NCBI RefSeq assembly: GCF_000027005.1
Contig: NC_012966.1
Coordinates: 1,364,001 to 1,428,000 of the forward strand
Direction: 5' to 3'
Length of the DNA stretch: 64,000 nt
DNA from: Komagataella phaffii GS115
Taxonomy: Eukaryota > Ascomycota > Pichiomycetes > Pichiales > Pichiaceae
Shown one piece after another: positions 10,297-19,554 of this stretch (positions are counted from its first letter, which is position 1; each line of letters opens with the position of its first letter). Position numbers and translations under genes: made by a program. The notes under the pieces are model-generated. The model saw only the letters and a program-made list of their open reading frames with translations. It was not told where the DNA came from and searched no databases.

Positions 10297-11337
10297 ATGG
10301 AAACCCTACAACAGATCGGCATCTTTGACAAAGATCGCAAGTTTGTTGCCTACAAATACTCGCATGCTTTAGTTCCCCTCGGGATTCTCGTTTTCTACGT
10401 TGTAATCTATCATATCTTGTCATTTACGCTGATCGTACCCAAACTAGCGTTTGCGGAAACAGCAGACCGATTTAGAAGGCGATCAGCAGCTAATTTTTGG
10501 CGATTGGCCAACTACATGCTAAAACTAAACTGTGTCAAAATTGAGATAACGGGAGACGAGCTGGAGGTTGATTCTGCGGTTCTACTTTCCAACCATAGAT
10601 CAATCGCCGACTATATTGTGATATCTGCCTTGGCCCAGAGTCTAGAAGATAAAGGAAGGCCAGAAATAGACCTGGTATCAGTCAAATTTTTTTCGTGGTT
10701 CAGCTTGTGGGGACTTCCCAATTTGAACGTTTTCAATAACATTCTGAGCTGTGATGAGAATTGGGAATTGGATACTAGTACAACATACAATACTTTCAAT
10801 CCCTCTGTCGTATCGACCAAACCTGAATGGATCTCTGTTTTTCCAGAAGTGAATATCTGGTCTGCTGAAAATAACGAACTGCTGAACGAATTGAACGAAA
10901 AATACTACCTCCCAAAACTGCAAAACGTTCTGTATCCGAGGTTCTCGTCCACGTTCAATGTGATCAATGGCCTTTACAAGTCCTCTTTTAGTAAATTGTA
11001 TGATATCACAATATTGTACTATAAAAAGAAGGCAGCAGACCCACAAAAAATTGTCAAAATGTCCCAAACTGAAACTGCGATACAACTGGAAAGTTCAGGG
11101 GAACCAGATGAAATGGTTAGAACTACCTTGTTTGATAGCCCAAGTCTGTTGCAAGTCTTAGGTGAGTACCCCTCTAGCTTTGTTGTCAGAGTCCATGTCA
11201 AATTGAAGGCCCTACCAAGAATCCCACTGAAAAGGAAAAAACTAGAAAAGTGGCTTGAAAAAGAATGGGTAGAAAAGGATAAACTATTGGAACAGTTGCA
11301 AACTACCATTTTAACCAATCATCTAAAGGAAAAATAA
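10297..11337 (+). CDS. MUM3: PlsC-type acyltransferase, Mum3-like
   Basis: Glycerolipid acyltransferase-family protein. The 346-aa product has an N-terminal hydrophobic segment (about 24-50), then the acyltransferase signature NHRSIAD (residues 99-105, the HX4D catalytic pair being His100/Asp105) and FPEVN (182-186) in place of the usual FPEG substrate-binding motif. The C-terminal third is charged and helical. Among yeast members (Slc1, Sct1/Gpt2, Psi1/Cst26, Mum3), position favours Mum3: in S. cerevisiae MUM3 is next to MBF1, which lies nearby here with RNA1 between. Mum3 is needed for outer spore wall formation and its substrate is not established; the enzymatic role here is therefore open. 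The stop is 29 bp from that of RNA1. Confidence 0.65.
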   Translation: METLQQIGIFDKDRKFVAYKYSHALVPLGILVFYVVIYHILSFTLIVPKLAFAETADRFRRRSAANFWRLANYMLKLNCVKIEITGDELEVDSAVLLSNHRSIADYIVISALAQSLEDKGRPEIDLVSVKFFSWFSLWGLPNLNVFNNILSCDENWELDTSTTYNTFNPSVVSTKPEWISVFPEVNIWSAENNELLNELNEKYYLPKLQNVLYPRFSSTFNVINGLYKSSFSKLYDITILYYKKKAADPQKIVKMSQTETAIQLESSGEPDEMVRTTLFDSPSLLQVLGEYPSSFVVRVHVKLKALPRIPLKRKKLEKWLEKEWVEKDKLLEQLQTTILTNHLKEK

Positions 11338-11366
11338 TATTAAATATGCTGCTGAATATCAATAAA

Positions 11367-12629
11367 TTATTGGTTGATTGACGATTTTTTCAATTCCTCA
11401 GCTAATTCATCAACAACTTCATCGCCTTTGGTAATCTCCACTCCAGCGATTTCTCTGTCAAGTTTTTCCTGCAATTGATCCAAGTCGGTATCATCTTCTT
11501 CGTTGTCAGTTTCTTCTTCCTCTTCCTCCTCATCTTCTTCCTCGCTGTCAACTTCTTCCAAATCATCTAACTCGTCCAGTTCACCGGTACCTCTTTCTTC
11601 AAAAATTGAGCTAAGCTTCTCGATCAATGCAGAATCTTCTTCAAAACGGTTACCATTCAATTCCAAAACTTTCAGGTTTGGGAACTTGTCAATAGACTCT
11701 ACCAACAATTCTAGGGAATTGGCTTCAAGTTCATTGTATTGCAACTTAAGAATCTCCAATTCTTTACTGACATCCCCTTCCTTCAGAGCTTTAGCAAATT
11801 CAAAAGAACCTTTGGGGTTCAGTAAACAGTCGTTTACATTAATTTCCTTCAACGAGGACCAACTAGGAAGGGAAACACTAAGTGCCTTAGCACCTTTAAA
11901 AGTGAAAGTATTGTCCTGCAAATCAAAAACTTTTAGTTCGGTATTTGCTTTCAATCCTTGAAGAATTAACTTGCTTACACCGGCGGGCCTAATACCATTT
12001 TGGTACAATCTAACACTCTCCAAATTCTTATGGGCTCTAAGACCAATGGCCAGATAGTTAACCGATCCACTTTCCAGTCTGTTCCTTCCACAGTAGAAAG
12101 TTTTCAAAGAGTCAGGAGCGTTTTGGGTCTTGGATTTGGCAACACTCAACTTGTACAATGATTTTCCGATTCTAGAACCAGCATAAGGACCCATACCATT
12201 ATTAGATAGGATCAGGTGTTCCAAAGAAACGGCCTGGGCCAAGAAGCTCTCAATCGGATCAATTGTTTGCAAGCCAAATGCATTATCGCTGAGATTCAAC
12301 ACACGGAGTTTATGACATTCTAGCAACGCTGGAAGCAGATACCCTAGAGATCTTGGAATCTCATCCTTTAACCTTCCAGTAAAGAAGTCAGCAAAATTAA
12401 CTTCAACAATGGTTTCAGCATGCTTCAATAACGCTTCTGCTAACAATTTACTTGGATCCACGCCGATGGTGTTGCCACTAAAGTCAATTTTCTTCAAATG
12501 AGGAATCTTGTTGAGCTCTTCAAGATATGGTGATATGTCATCGGGGGTGTCAAATTTCAGTGATTTGTTTGAGATGGAGTAGGTCTCTTCTTCCTTGATT
12601 CCTAGATCAATAACGAACTGAGTCGCCAT
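11367..12629 (-). CDS. RNA1: Ran GTPase-activating protein
   Basis: Cytoplasmic GTPase activator for Gsp1/Ran; it keeps Ran in the GDP form outside the nucleus and so gives nuclear transport its direction. The 420-aa product is a ladder of about eleven leucine-rich repeats of the long RanGAP type (for example LRVLNLSDNAFGLQT, LEHLILSNNGMGPYAG) followed by a highly acidic tail (about residues 350-385) rich in Glu/Asp. The length is close to that of the S. cerevisiae and S. pombe proteins. The conserved arginine in CGRNRLE and asparagine in SNNGMGP are present. It is tail to tail with the MUM3-like gene. Confidence 0.96.
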   Translation of the reverse strand: MATQFVIDLGIKEEETYSISNKSLKFDTPDDISPYLEELNKIPHLKKIDFSGNTIGVDPSKLLAEALLKHAETIVEVNFADFFTGRLKDEIPRSLGYLLPALLECHKLRVLNLSDNAFGLQTIDPIESFLAQAVSLEHLILSNNGMGPYAGSRIGKSLYKLSVAKSKTQNAPDSLKTFYCGRNRLESGSVNYLAIGLRAHKNLESVRLYQNGIRPAGVSKLILQGLKANTELKVFDLQDNTFTFKGAKALSVSLPSWSSLKEINVNDCLLNPKGSFEFAKALKEGDVSKELEILKLQYNELEANSLELLVESIDKFPNLKVLELNGNRFEEDSALIEKLSSIFEERGTGELDELDDLEEVDSEEEDEEEEEEETDNEEDDTDLDQLQEKLDREIAGVEITKGDEVVDELAEELKKSSINQ

Positions 12630-12907
12630 GTCGCCGCTTATTATGTGTTACGTAGTTGATGATGAGAAATCAAGTATGGGAAAATTGTACAAGCTAAAAA
12701 CGTACACATGAAAGGACATGTTACTGCCGTATTCGGAAATATATATCATTTATTTCGAAAAGAGTTGTCGTTGCTGGAAAAAAGTATATAGTCTATCACA
12801 AGGAATGAAGTTTCCAAATTTTCAATAACTCTACGCTTGCCTTGTTACATATAACTTTATGATTGTCGTTAGTGGTATATTGAGACATAAAAAAATATTG
12901 TATTCAT

Positions 12908-13363
12908 TTAGTTCTTCTTTGGAAATAATGGATCACCGATGTTCTTTCCTCTTAACTTGACCCCTAAAACTCTCTCCATCTTAGCCAGCAACTGCTGGTT
13001 AGGGACAGCTCTACCAGCCTCATAGTCGTTGACAACATTTGGTTTTTCGTTGATCTTTGTGGCCAATTCTTTTTGGGTCAATTTCTTGTCCAATCTCGCT
13101 TTAGAGATGGCCTTACCAACGTTGGCATCAATCTTCTTTGGAGGTACAACGTCTGTTTCACGGTCGATCTTGGTTAACTTCTGGCCCTCAGGATCAGACT
13201 TTGAATTACCGCTGCCATATTTCTTTTCGACGGCTATGACGCTACCAGTTCTTCTGGCTTCATTGATGGCACCTTTAGTTCTGGCGATGTTCTCACGAGG
13301 TCCGGAGCCTCCTACACGGGCTTTTCTTCCAATAACGGTAACAGAGTCCCAGTCTTCAGACAT
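12908..13363 (-). CDS. MBF1: Multiprotein-bridging factor 1
   Basis: Conserved coactivator that links Gcn4-type bZIP factors to TBP; it also binds stalled, collided ribosomes and suppresses frameshifting. The 151-aa product starts [14 protein letters not shown], has the flexible N-terminal Mbf1 domain, and a Cro/C1-type helix-turn-helix at about residues 94-137 ([27 protein letters not shown]). The length is the same as in S. cerevisiae. Its upstream region, 580 bp, is shared with TRS65. Confidence 0.97.
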   Translation of the reverse strand: MSEDWDSVTVIGRKARVGGSGPRENIARTKGAINEARRTGSVIAVEKKYGSGNSKSDPEGQKLTKIDRETDVVPPKKIDANVGKAISKARLDKKLTQKELATKINEKPNVVNDYEAGRAVPNQQLLAKMERVLGVKLRGKNIGDPLFPKKN

Positions 13364-13944
13364 GATTAATTATTGAGATAGATAGGATTAATAGTCAGGA
13401 TGGCAAAGCGATGTGGTGAGAGCGATTCCTGGAGAACATCAGAGAAGGTTCGGGGCTAGGTCGGAAATAATGAATTCCGGGAACATCGTGACCGGAACTT
13501 AATCTCCTAAGCATATTTTGGCTCACTAGACATTGAAGCTGCGTTAACTATTACCATCGGTGCTGGTTGAGCCAATGGCTGTAGTTGACCATGGTGAGAG
13601 ATGAACTTCGTAGATAACCTAAAAAGTTGCTTATTATTAAACCCTGCGAATATTGGGAAGAGCGCAAGCTAACTAGTACCCAGACCCATTGACTCTAAAA
13701 TGGACCAAATTCTTTGCACCTTGTCACACACTTTTGATGTTTATACCGATATCTGGTATGTTAATTGGGATACCACTTGCTAGGTAGCCTCAATGTAATT
13801 TGGATAGTACTCCTGCTGATCAGGTGTTCTTAGGCTGCTCAACTGCAACGGTGAAGCGCGAACAGAGTTATCTAACGGGTCAACAGTGAACGCGTTTCTT
13901 TAGAGGGTCCGAAGAGATACAGCTAACCATTTATTGATCAACAT
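13364..13944. other. Intergenic region between divergent MBF1 and TRS65
   Basis: About 580 bp with no supported gene. I looked for a tRNA (T-loop GGTTCRANNCC on either strand) and for a short spliced gene (GTATGT/TACTAAC) and found neither. It holds the upstream regions of both genes. A small structured RNA cannot be excluded by eye. Confidence 0.5.
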
Positions 13945-15639
13945 ATGGATCTAAAACTCCATATTCCTTCGGGAAATCTGGAATCTAAAGAAAATGAACC
14001 TGATTTTTATGATCTGTTGTGCCAAACAGAGAATAAGACTTTTGCCTTCTTCAGTGATACATTGAAAACTTACATCGTATTGAAATCAAATGTAGTGAGT
14101 CAAGAGGAATTTCAGGATATGGTCCAACAGTACACTTCAATTGATTTCAAAATCACTTTATCTGCTCATAATGGAGACGATGATATTGACCCTGATGTTA
14201 TAGCTTCGGCCCATCTAGATACAACAAATATAGTGAAGCAAAGCACTCTTGAAAATGGTACACATTATATTATCTGGCAATACAGTACTGATATCAAATA
14301 TCCACAAAGGAAAATGATCAATCCCTCGGCAGCAATTTTTGTCAGGTTGAACATCAAGTCTAGTGCTCCATCAAGATTACAGAATGGTGATTCTGAGCAG
14401 AATCAAGCGGAAGAAGCTCTTATTTCTTCGAACAATCTTCTAGCTGGAATCAATAGTGGAATAACCACACTATCACTATCCGATCCCATTATATCTGAAG
14501 ATATGATTGAAGATGGCGCAAATGGCCTCAATCTTAACAAAAGTTTACCCTCAATAGACTCTGTAACGTCGAATTCCTTAGACGAATCCAGCTTTATCAG
14601 AAGTTCTTCGTCTGAAGTGGTCGATCACAGCAACAAATCACTTCTACTTCAAAGTGAATACTCCATTCCTTTGCTGTCACTCTTAAGCATGAGATTAAAA
14701 TCAAAGAAACTAATCTCCTCAAATAATAGCATATTATCCACACTAGAGATTCGATCTCCAAAATTCACAACGGAGAAGAATATAGTACTGGAGGTTTCTA
14801 GCGTCAATTTAGTACTTTCCAATGGGGATGTGGAACCAGTTGAACATGATAGATTTCCCTTGCAACTGGAGCCCGGAAGCATACTCAAATCTCTTTACCG
14901 ACTAACAAATAATGATTCTAAGTCAATGAAATTGGTTTCTATACAAGTCTTAGCCAAGATGAAAGAAAAAGTCAAAAAAAATTTATATCAGGATATTAGC
15001 ACTGCCATAAACACCAAGTGGGATACTCATATAGACTTTGCAGTCCCAGGAACAGTACCCAGACCGTCCACTCCAGCAAAATCGTACTCATCGCCAACTA
15101 AACCAACGACACCACAGTTTTTGGGCAGGAAGCAAGACCTTAAACTCTCCTTACGAAATACGAGTGTAGCAAATTTGAAACAAAAACCCAAACTTCCAGC
15201 ATTCGCAGGACTCAGCATCTCCTTCTCGAGCCCTAGCAAAGTGGCTGTGGGCTCAGTTTTCAAGTGGAAAGTTCAAGCAATCAACAAGGGAAATGCATCT
15301 ATGAACCTGACATTGATTATTCAACCACCTTCCGACCTTATCTTTGAGAAAAAGATGCCAGATCCTCCTTCTATAAATAACCGGACTGAACTACCCATAT
15401 TTTCTTCGGGTACTTTGTTTAAATCATATCAAAGTTTGAAACCGACAACTCATGGAATCATAGCATTGCGAAATGACATTAATATCGGTCCTTTGGAACA
15501 TGGAGCGTTATATGAATGTGAAATTGATCTTCTAGCTTTTGAGAAGGGCGTTCATACTTTAAAGGGTCTCAAGCTGGTTGATAGAATTAACAATCAGATA
15601 GTAGAATGTGGAAGACTCCCTGTTTTAATTGTTAATTGA
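13945..15639 (+). CDS. TRS65: TRAPP II complex subunit Trs65
   Basis: Fungal-specific subunit of TRAPP II, the Ypt31/32 exchange factor of the late Golgi; S. cerevisiae Trs65 (Kre11) is about the same length (564 aa here). The N-terminal half is mixed alpha/beta with a Ser-rich linker (about 150-235). The C-terminal 130 residues look like an immunoglobulin-like beta sandwich (SPSKVAVGSVFKWKVQAINK ... NDINIGPLEHGALYECEIDLL) and end GLKLVDRINNQIVECGRLP, the pattern of Trs65 C-termini. I see no catalytic motif, as expected for a structural subunit. The assignment rests mainly on the C-terminal domain and length. Confidence 0.72.
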   Translation: MDLKLHIPSGNLESKENEPDFYDLLCQTENKTFAFFSDTLKTYIVLKSNVVSQEEFQDMVQQYTSIDFKITLSAHNGDDDIDPDVIASAHLDTTNIVKQSTLENGTHYIIWQYSTDIKYPQRKMINPSAAIFVRLNIKSSAPSRLQNGDSEQNQAEEALISSNNLLAGINSGITTLSLSDPIISEDMIEDGANGLNLNKSLPSIDSVTSNSLDESSFIRSSSSEVVDHSNKSLLLQSEYSIPLLSLLSMRLKSKKLISSNNSILSTLEIRSPKFTTEKNIVLEVSSVNLVLSNGDVEPVEHDRFPLQLEPGSILKSLYRLTNNDSKSMKLVSIQVLAKMKEKVKKNLYQDISTAINTKWDTHIDFAVPGTVPRPSTPAKSYSSPTKPTTPQFLGRKQDLKLSLRNTSVANLKQKPKLPAFAGLSISFSSPSKVAVGSVFKWKVQAINKGNASMNLTLIIQPPSDLIFEKKMPDPPSINNRTELPIFSSGTLFKSYQSLKPTTHGIIALRNDINIGPLEHGALYECEIDLLAFEKGVHTLKGLKLVDRINNQIVECGRLPVLIVN

Positions 15640-15918
15640 AGGTACCTATGTCAAGACCAAACCATGCAGTATTAGATATTTTTCTATTTTTCTTTAATTG
15701 AGGTCTAAGCTGGTATCTAATATATGTGAGCCAGTACGCAGGGCCTTTTTTTCTCTGAGTGGTCAAGTAATTGAGTACACAAATATGAATATAGTCTCGT
15801 TTCAACCGTGAATATATTTGTAAAGATTCCCTTGAATCCAGTAACCTGCAAATACCAACATCAACTACTTTGACCTCAAAACTAAGAAGAGTCTTCGGTA
15901 TTATGGTACTCTTCCTTC

Positions 15919-16392
15919 TTATCGCTTCCCTTGTCGTTTTTTCTCATTCTTAGGACCGACAGCTCGCTTCAAAGTAATAGGTTTTTGACCAACGTACTTT
16001 CCGTTCATCTCTTTAAATGCATTCAAATAGTCTTCGGAAGAAGCGAAAGATACAAATCCATAGCCCTTTATCTTACTCGTCTTCTGCTCTTTAGGCACTA
16101 TAACGTTTTGAAGACTTGGATATTTTGAAAATGAGCTAAGAAGAACCTCTTCCGTGACATCTTGGCCCAAATTTCCAACAAATAGTTTGAATTCAGTAGA
16201 ATTGGAAGTGGTAGGCGAATATGAGGGTGACGCACCTGAAGGTCTCTTGATATTATTCAGTATAGTTTTCGGATCTTTGACAAACGTCGACGAATCAAAG
16301 TTCCTTGAGCTATGAAGGTACTTTCCTGGTTGTCTGCCAGATGCTGCCCTTCTATCAGACGAGGCGCTGGGTTTCGTTACCCTCTTGGCCAT
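15919..16392 (-). CDS. RNA-binding protein with one C-terminal RRM, RBM42-like
   Basis: The 157-aa product has a basic, Ser-rich N-terminal half and one RRM at about residues 69-147. RNP2 is KLFVGNLG and RNP1 is KGYGFVSF, followed by EMNGKYVGQKPITLKR, which closely matches the RRM of metazoan/plant RBM42 (a spliceosome-associated protein). I chose the Met at 16392 (MAKRV) because the frame stays open to 16617 but the extra 75 residues look non-coding and would overlap the start of the divergent gene. The tail is Lys/Arg-rich. The target RNA is unknown. Confidence 0.72.
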   Translation of the reverse strand: MAKRVTKPSASSDRRAASGRQPGKYLHSSRNFDSSTFVKDPKTILNNIKRPSGASPSYSPTTSNSTEFKLFVGNLGQDVTEEVLLSSFSKYPSLQNVIVPKEQKTSKIKGYGFVSFASSEDYLNAFKEMNGKYVGQKPITLKRAVGPKNEKKRQGKR

Positions 16393-16495
16393 TGCAGTTA
16401 TCTTTAGTCTTCGGTGAATAGTCTTAAGAGGAGAAAGCACTACCCGCGATCTATTGTTTAATTGATATTTCAACTCATGAATTATTATCTCAACC

Positions 16496-17656
16496 ATGGT
16501 CGCCTCAATGGGTTTAAGGGCTAGGTTCATCATGCCTTTTGGGCAGATGAGGTCCATGACTTCATTCTCAAGACCACTTACAGTTTTTTCGTACCAGTTG
16601 AGATTGCACCAGCCCAATTCTTGCTTGCGTTTGACACCATCGAGAGCAAACTCTTCGGTACCCCAAAAAAAATCTAAAATCGAAGAACCTCCGATTCAAA
16701 TTGACAAAACAACCTTACATAGGATACCAGGTGAATCAGTTCAATCTAATAAACTGATTGATAGGATTCCCAAGTTTCCACTCAGCAAGGAAGCTGTTCC
16801 AACATTGTTACCAAGACCAGGAGTTCCAATGGTAGGTCCAAATATGCCCTTCCGCAAGATGGTAGAGATATTAGAAAGCAAGTCCGAACCAGAGCTGATT
16901 TATGAAGCAGAGCCGCATAGACTATATTTTGTTTTCTGTGCTTGTTTTGCTCTAGTCTTTGCTGTCTACGGGATCAATGTTCTAACTATTGGAATGGAAC
17001 TAGCATGGAGTACTTTTGATAAAAATGAACTTGCCCTACCTATGGCCCCTAAAGTGGTTAATTTCATTGTGCAAAGTTTTTTGACCATCGGTCTGGCATG
17101 TTTTCCCTTGGGATTTGCTCTTTTGTTTGTTTATACTCCCACGAGATTGGTGAGACGACTGTGGTACATTCCTGGCTCTAAAGGGGAGAAGCCTTTGGTT
17201 CAGATTTTGACACATCCCCTAGTTCCGTCTAGACCTTCACCAATTATAAGCATTCCCGTTGAGAACCTTAATAGAGCACAGACTTCTAAGGTATGGACAG
17301 GTAGAGGTTTCTATGGAACGGTAGACTCGACTATATTCTTCTTCCTGAGGGAGACTGGTCGCAGGTTTCCATGGATTGTAGACCGAAAGGGTTTCTTTTG
17401 GGGAGATGGAAGAATTCACGATTATTTGTTTGGAAAAGAAACTATTGAAGAGGCCGAAAAGGGATTATCCTACGATCAGAAGATTGGTATCATGAACCAA
17501 CGAAAAAAGGCTGGGGAAGAGAAGTTGAAGAAGGAACTTGGTGTAGGATGGAGATACAAGGCTCAAGCCAAACTACTCAAAGAGGACATTTCCAAACTGA
17601 AAAAGATTGTCAAGCAGGTTCCAGGCTCCAATTCGGAAAAGAAAAAGCTCAAATAG
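16496..17656 (+). CDS. Probable mitochondrial inner-membrane protein, TMEM223/Mrx15-like
   Basis: The 386-aa product has a basic, hydroxylated N-terminus of about 55 residues typical of a mitochondrial presequence. Two membrane segments follow (about 143-166 and 191-213) separated by a short loop, and then a conserved soluble domain with FYGTVDSTIFFFLRETG and WIVDRKGFFWGDGRIHDYLF. The C-terminus is a Lys-rich helix. The two-TM arrangement with a following compact domain suggests the Mrx15/TMEM223 family (mitochondrial ribosome receptor and COX1 translation in known members), but similarity by eye is weak. If this is wrong, it is an unassigned mitochondrial membrane protein. It starts 103 bp from the divergent RRM gene. 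Confidence 0.45.
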   Translation: MVASMGLRARFIMPFGQMRSMTSFSRPLTVFSYQLRLHQPNSCLRLTPSRANSSVPQKKSKIEEPPIQIDKTTLHRIPGESVQSNKLIDRIPKFPLSKEAVPTLLPRPGVPMVGPNMPFRKMVEILESKSEPELIYEAEPHRLYFVFCACFALVFAVYGINVLTIGMELAWSTFDKNELALPMAPKVVNFIVQSFLTIGLACFPLGFALLFVYTPTRLVRRLWYIPGSKGEKPLVQILTHPLVPSRPSPIISIPVENLNRAQTSKVWTGRGFYGTVDSTIFFFLRETGRRFPWIVDRKGFFWGDGRIHDYLFGKETIEEAEKGLSYDQKIGIMNQRKKAGEEKLKKELGVGWRYKAQAKLLKEDISKLKKIVKQVPGSNSEKKKLK

Positions 17657-18283
17657 ACCCACTAGGATATACTGTATATAGGGAGACAACCTTCCATTCA
17701 AAATCCGATTTGTCTCGATCTCGGCTTACCCTGCCTTTTTTTTTTGTAGCCATCTCTTCTAGTCCGAGTTTCAGTTTGACACCCCAACAACAAACCCCTT
17801 TGTTGTTGTTGTTTTATCATACCCATGCAAAAGAGACGCAACCTTTACGATGAAACCGCGTGTACCACGTGAAATACGTTATCTTGTTTTGGTCATAATA
17901 ACGCCACCCAACACATTCGCGAAGGTGAGCATGCATAGAGAAGGAGGGGGGTCTGGCGTAATAAGGAGATGGCAGCAATGGAATGAGGCAGCTGGAAATC
18001 CGCAACTAAAACATTTAATTTCTTTCGTGTTCAGTTTTTTCCCCTCAACAGAATTTCGTTTCACCTTAAAAGGATAACGACTTGAACAGGTTGTATTTCA
18101 CCGCCATTTGTTAGTTAATCAGTCGTTGAGAAGTTTGTCCCGTTTTTGCCTCCCTTGCTTGTTTGTTTAGCTTAGCGATCGGGGTCCTCTTCCACCTTCC
18201 CACCCTTCTTTCCTGATTCCTATATTCAGGATCGTGCAATTTTTTTTTTGTAAAGCTCTCAACCTTCAAACTTAGAGCTTCAT
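17657..18283. other. Intergenic region upstream of the 192-aa gene
   Basis: About 630 bp. It contains a T11 tract (about 17737-17747), a perfect hairpin (listed separately), an E-box CACGTG at 17866-17871 (the site type of Cbf1/Pho4), and a long pyrimidine-rich stretch (about 18125-18250) just before the next start that may be its leader. No RNA gene was recognised. Confidence 0.5.
17786..17807. repeat. Perfect 9-bp inverted repeat with CCCC loop
   Basis: AACAACAAA (17786-17794), CCCC, TTTGTTGTT (17799-17807) can form a perfect stem-loop 130 nt past the stop of the preceding gene. It may be a 3' UTR structure of that gene or a promoter element of the next. Function is unknown. Confidence 0.6.
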
Positions 18284-18862
18284 ATGATGGCGGCAAATAT
18301 TAAACCACATGTTCGGCCTAACTCTGTGAGGAAGCGCTTGAATGAGTCGCTGGAAACAAATGAACGTGAAAAAAGGTTTTGCTCCAGGAAGCTACACGAT
18401 TTTGATGATCACGATAGTATGGATATGCACGCTAACTATACCACTAGCCCTATAGAACGCAAAAGATCACTTTCACCAAACGCTCCCACGTCGCCGGTGA
18501 CTGAAGATGATAGTGATGCTAAGCCACTGGAACACAACAAACAGAATATCCATGAGCTGGCTGACAACCCAGATTATATAGCCCTATGCTCCACCTTATC
18601 ATTGCTCAAGCAACAGCGTGGACTTGTAACCCAAGATATTCAGCGTCTTCAAGAAACTAAAATGGAAGCAATGCAAGACCCAAGCTCGTTTCTACGTCGT
18701 CTGGCAACACGCCAGGTTACATTACCTGGTCTGACCAAGGTTATTGTCAGTCCATCGATACATTGGTCCAAGTATGGCTACTCAGAAGACTTAGTTTTCA
18801 AGAAACCGACTAAGAAAAGCGATCGGCACATTGTATTCAAAGAGAGCAAATTTTTTGATTGA
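18284..18862 (+). CDS. Unrecognised 192-aa, probably nuclear protein
   Basis: I do not recognise this family. The N-terminal half is low complexity and basic/acidic with likely phosphorylation sites (RKRSLSPNAPTSPV) and a KKRF-like basic patch. The C-terminal half looks folded: a helix pair from NPDYIALCSTLSLLKQQRG through EAMQDPSSFLRRLA (about residues 93-140) and a conserved-looking block PGLTKVIVSPSIHWSKYGY (about 145-165), ending in a basic stretch. The pattern resembles small subunits of chromatin-remodelling or transcription complexes, but that is a guess. The frame is complete, codon use looks ordinary and it is preceded by a long pyrimidine-rich leader. Confidence 0.7.
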   Translation: MMAANIKPHVRPNSVRKRLNESLETNEREKRFCSRKLHDFDDHDSMDMHANYTTSPIERKRSLSPNAPTSPVTEDDSDAKPLEHNKQNIHELADNPDYIALCSTLSLLKQQRGLVTQDIQRLQETKMEAMQDPSSFLRRLATRQVTLPGLTKVIVSPSIHWSKYGYSEDLVFKKPTKKSDRHIVFKESKFFD

Positions 18863-19016
18863 TCATGAGCAGAATTATCAGACTTATCTCACAGCACACC
18901 ATATTATCATAAACACAGTAAACAAAGAACTGTCAAAACAGCCTCAACATATCATATAAATAATTCTTCCATTTTTGTACATACTGAATACACGCAGAGC
19001 GTCATCGATTTCAAAG

Positions 19017-19391
19017 TTACTGGCTTAGCTGATCCAAGCTCTCCTTCACTTTTTGAGGACTGGCTCCAATGACTTTGTGGGAAATATCTCCATTGGAAAA
19101 AAACCCGAAAGTTGGCATGGCGGAAATTCCATACTCCATGACAATGTCCTCGTTGCTGTCGACATTAACCTTGTAGAATTTAATGTTCTTTTTAGTGTAA
19201 GCGTCTTCATTGCTGAATTTGTCAATAATGGGCGCAATGGCCTTGCAAGGTTGGCACCAATCAGCGTAAAAATCGACCAAGGCTGGAGATTTTGACTGCA
19301 AAACGGATTTCTTGAACTCTGCCATCCCGTTTAGCTCTACGACTTGCTTTACGACTCTGGTGTTAGAGAAGAATCTGACGTTTCTGATCAT
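19017..19391 (-). CDS. TRX3: Mitochondrial thioredoxin with CQPC active site
   Basis: Thioredoxin of 124 aa with a short basic N-terminus (MIRNVRFFSNTRVV) fitting a mitochondrial presequence, as in yeast Trx3. The thioredoxin fold is complete: DFYADWC at the active site, the cis-proline motif SAMPTFGFF, and the GASPQKV turn. The active site reads WCQPC (residues 45-49) where nearly all thioredoxins have WCGPC, so glutamine replaces the glycine between the cysteines. Both catalytic cysteines (Cys46, Cys49) are present. The change should shift the redox potential and may alter partner choice. The neighbours give no functional hint. Confidence 0.88.
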   Translation of the reverse strand: MIRNVRFFSNTRVVKQVVELNGMAEFKKSVLQSKSPALVDFYADWCQPCKAIAPIIDKFSNEDAYTKKNIKFYKVNVDSNEDIVMEYGISAMPTFGFFSNGDISHKVIGASPQKVKESLDQLSQ

Positions 19392-19554
19392 TTTGCTGTA
19401 CAGGAGAAGACGAAGAATAATTGGATTTGTAAGATGGATAGAAGGCTTCGCGAAAGATTTACACTACTTAGTCACAAAGGCATACATGGTAAAGTGATAC
19501 ACATATAATAAGACACAATGATTCGACTTGATCATCCGACATGAGCCAATCAGC

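Noticed and set aside
11503..11961. 152-codon Ser-rich open frame opposite RNA1
   Set aside because: It mirrors the acidic tail and LRR codons of RNA1 and has no features of a real protein.
12655..12668. Possible box C snoRNA motif upstream of RNA1 (ATGATGA)
   Set aside because: No box D (CTGA) at a suitable distance and no terminal stem.
16393..16617. 75-residue N-terminal extension of the RRM protein
   Set aside because: It overlaps the divergent gene, lacks protein-like features and the Met at 16392 gives a compact basic start.
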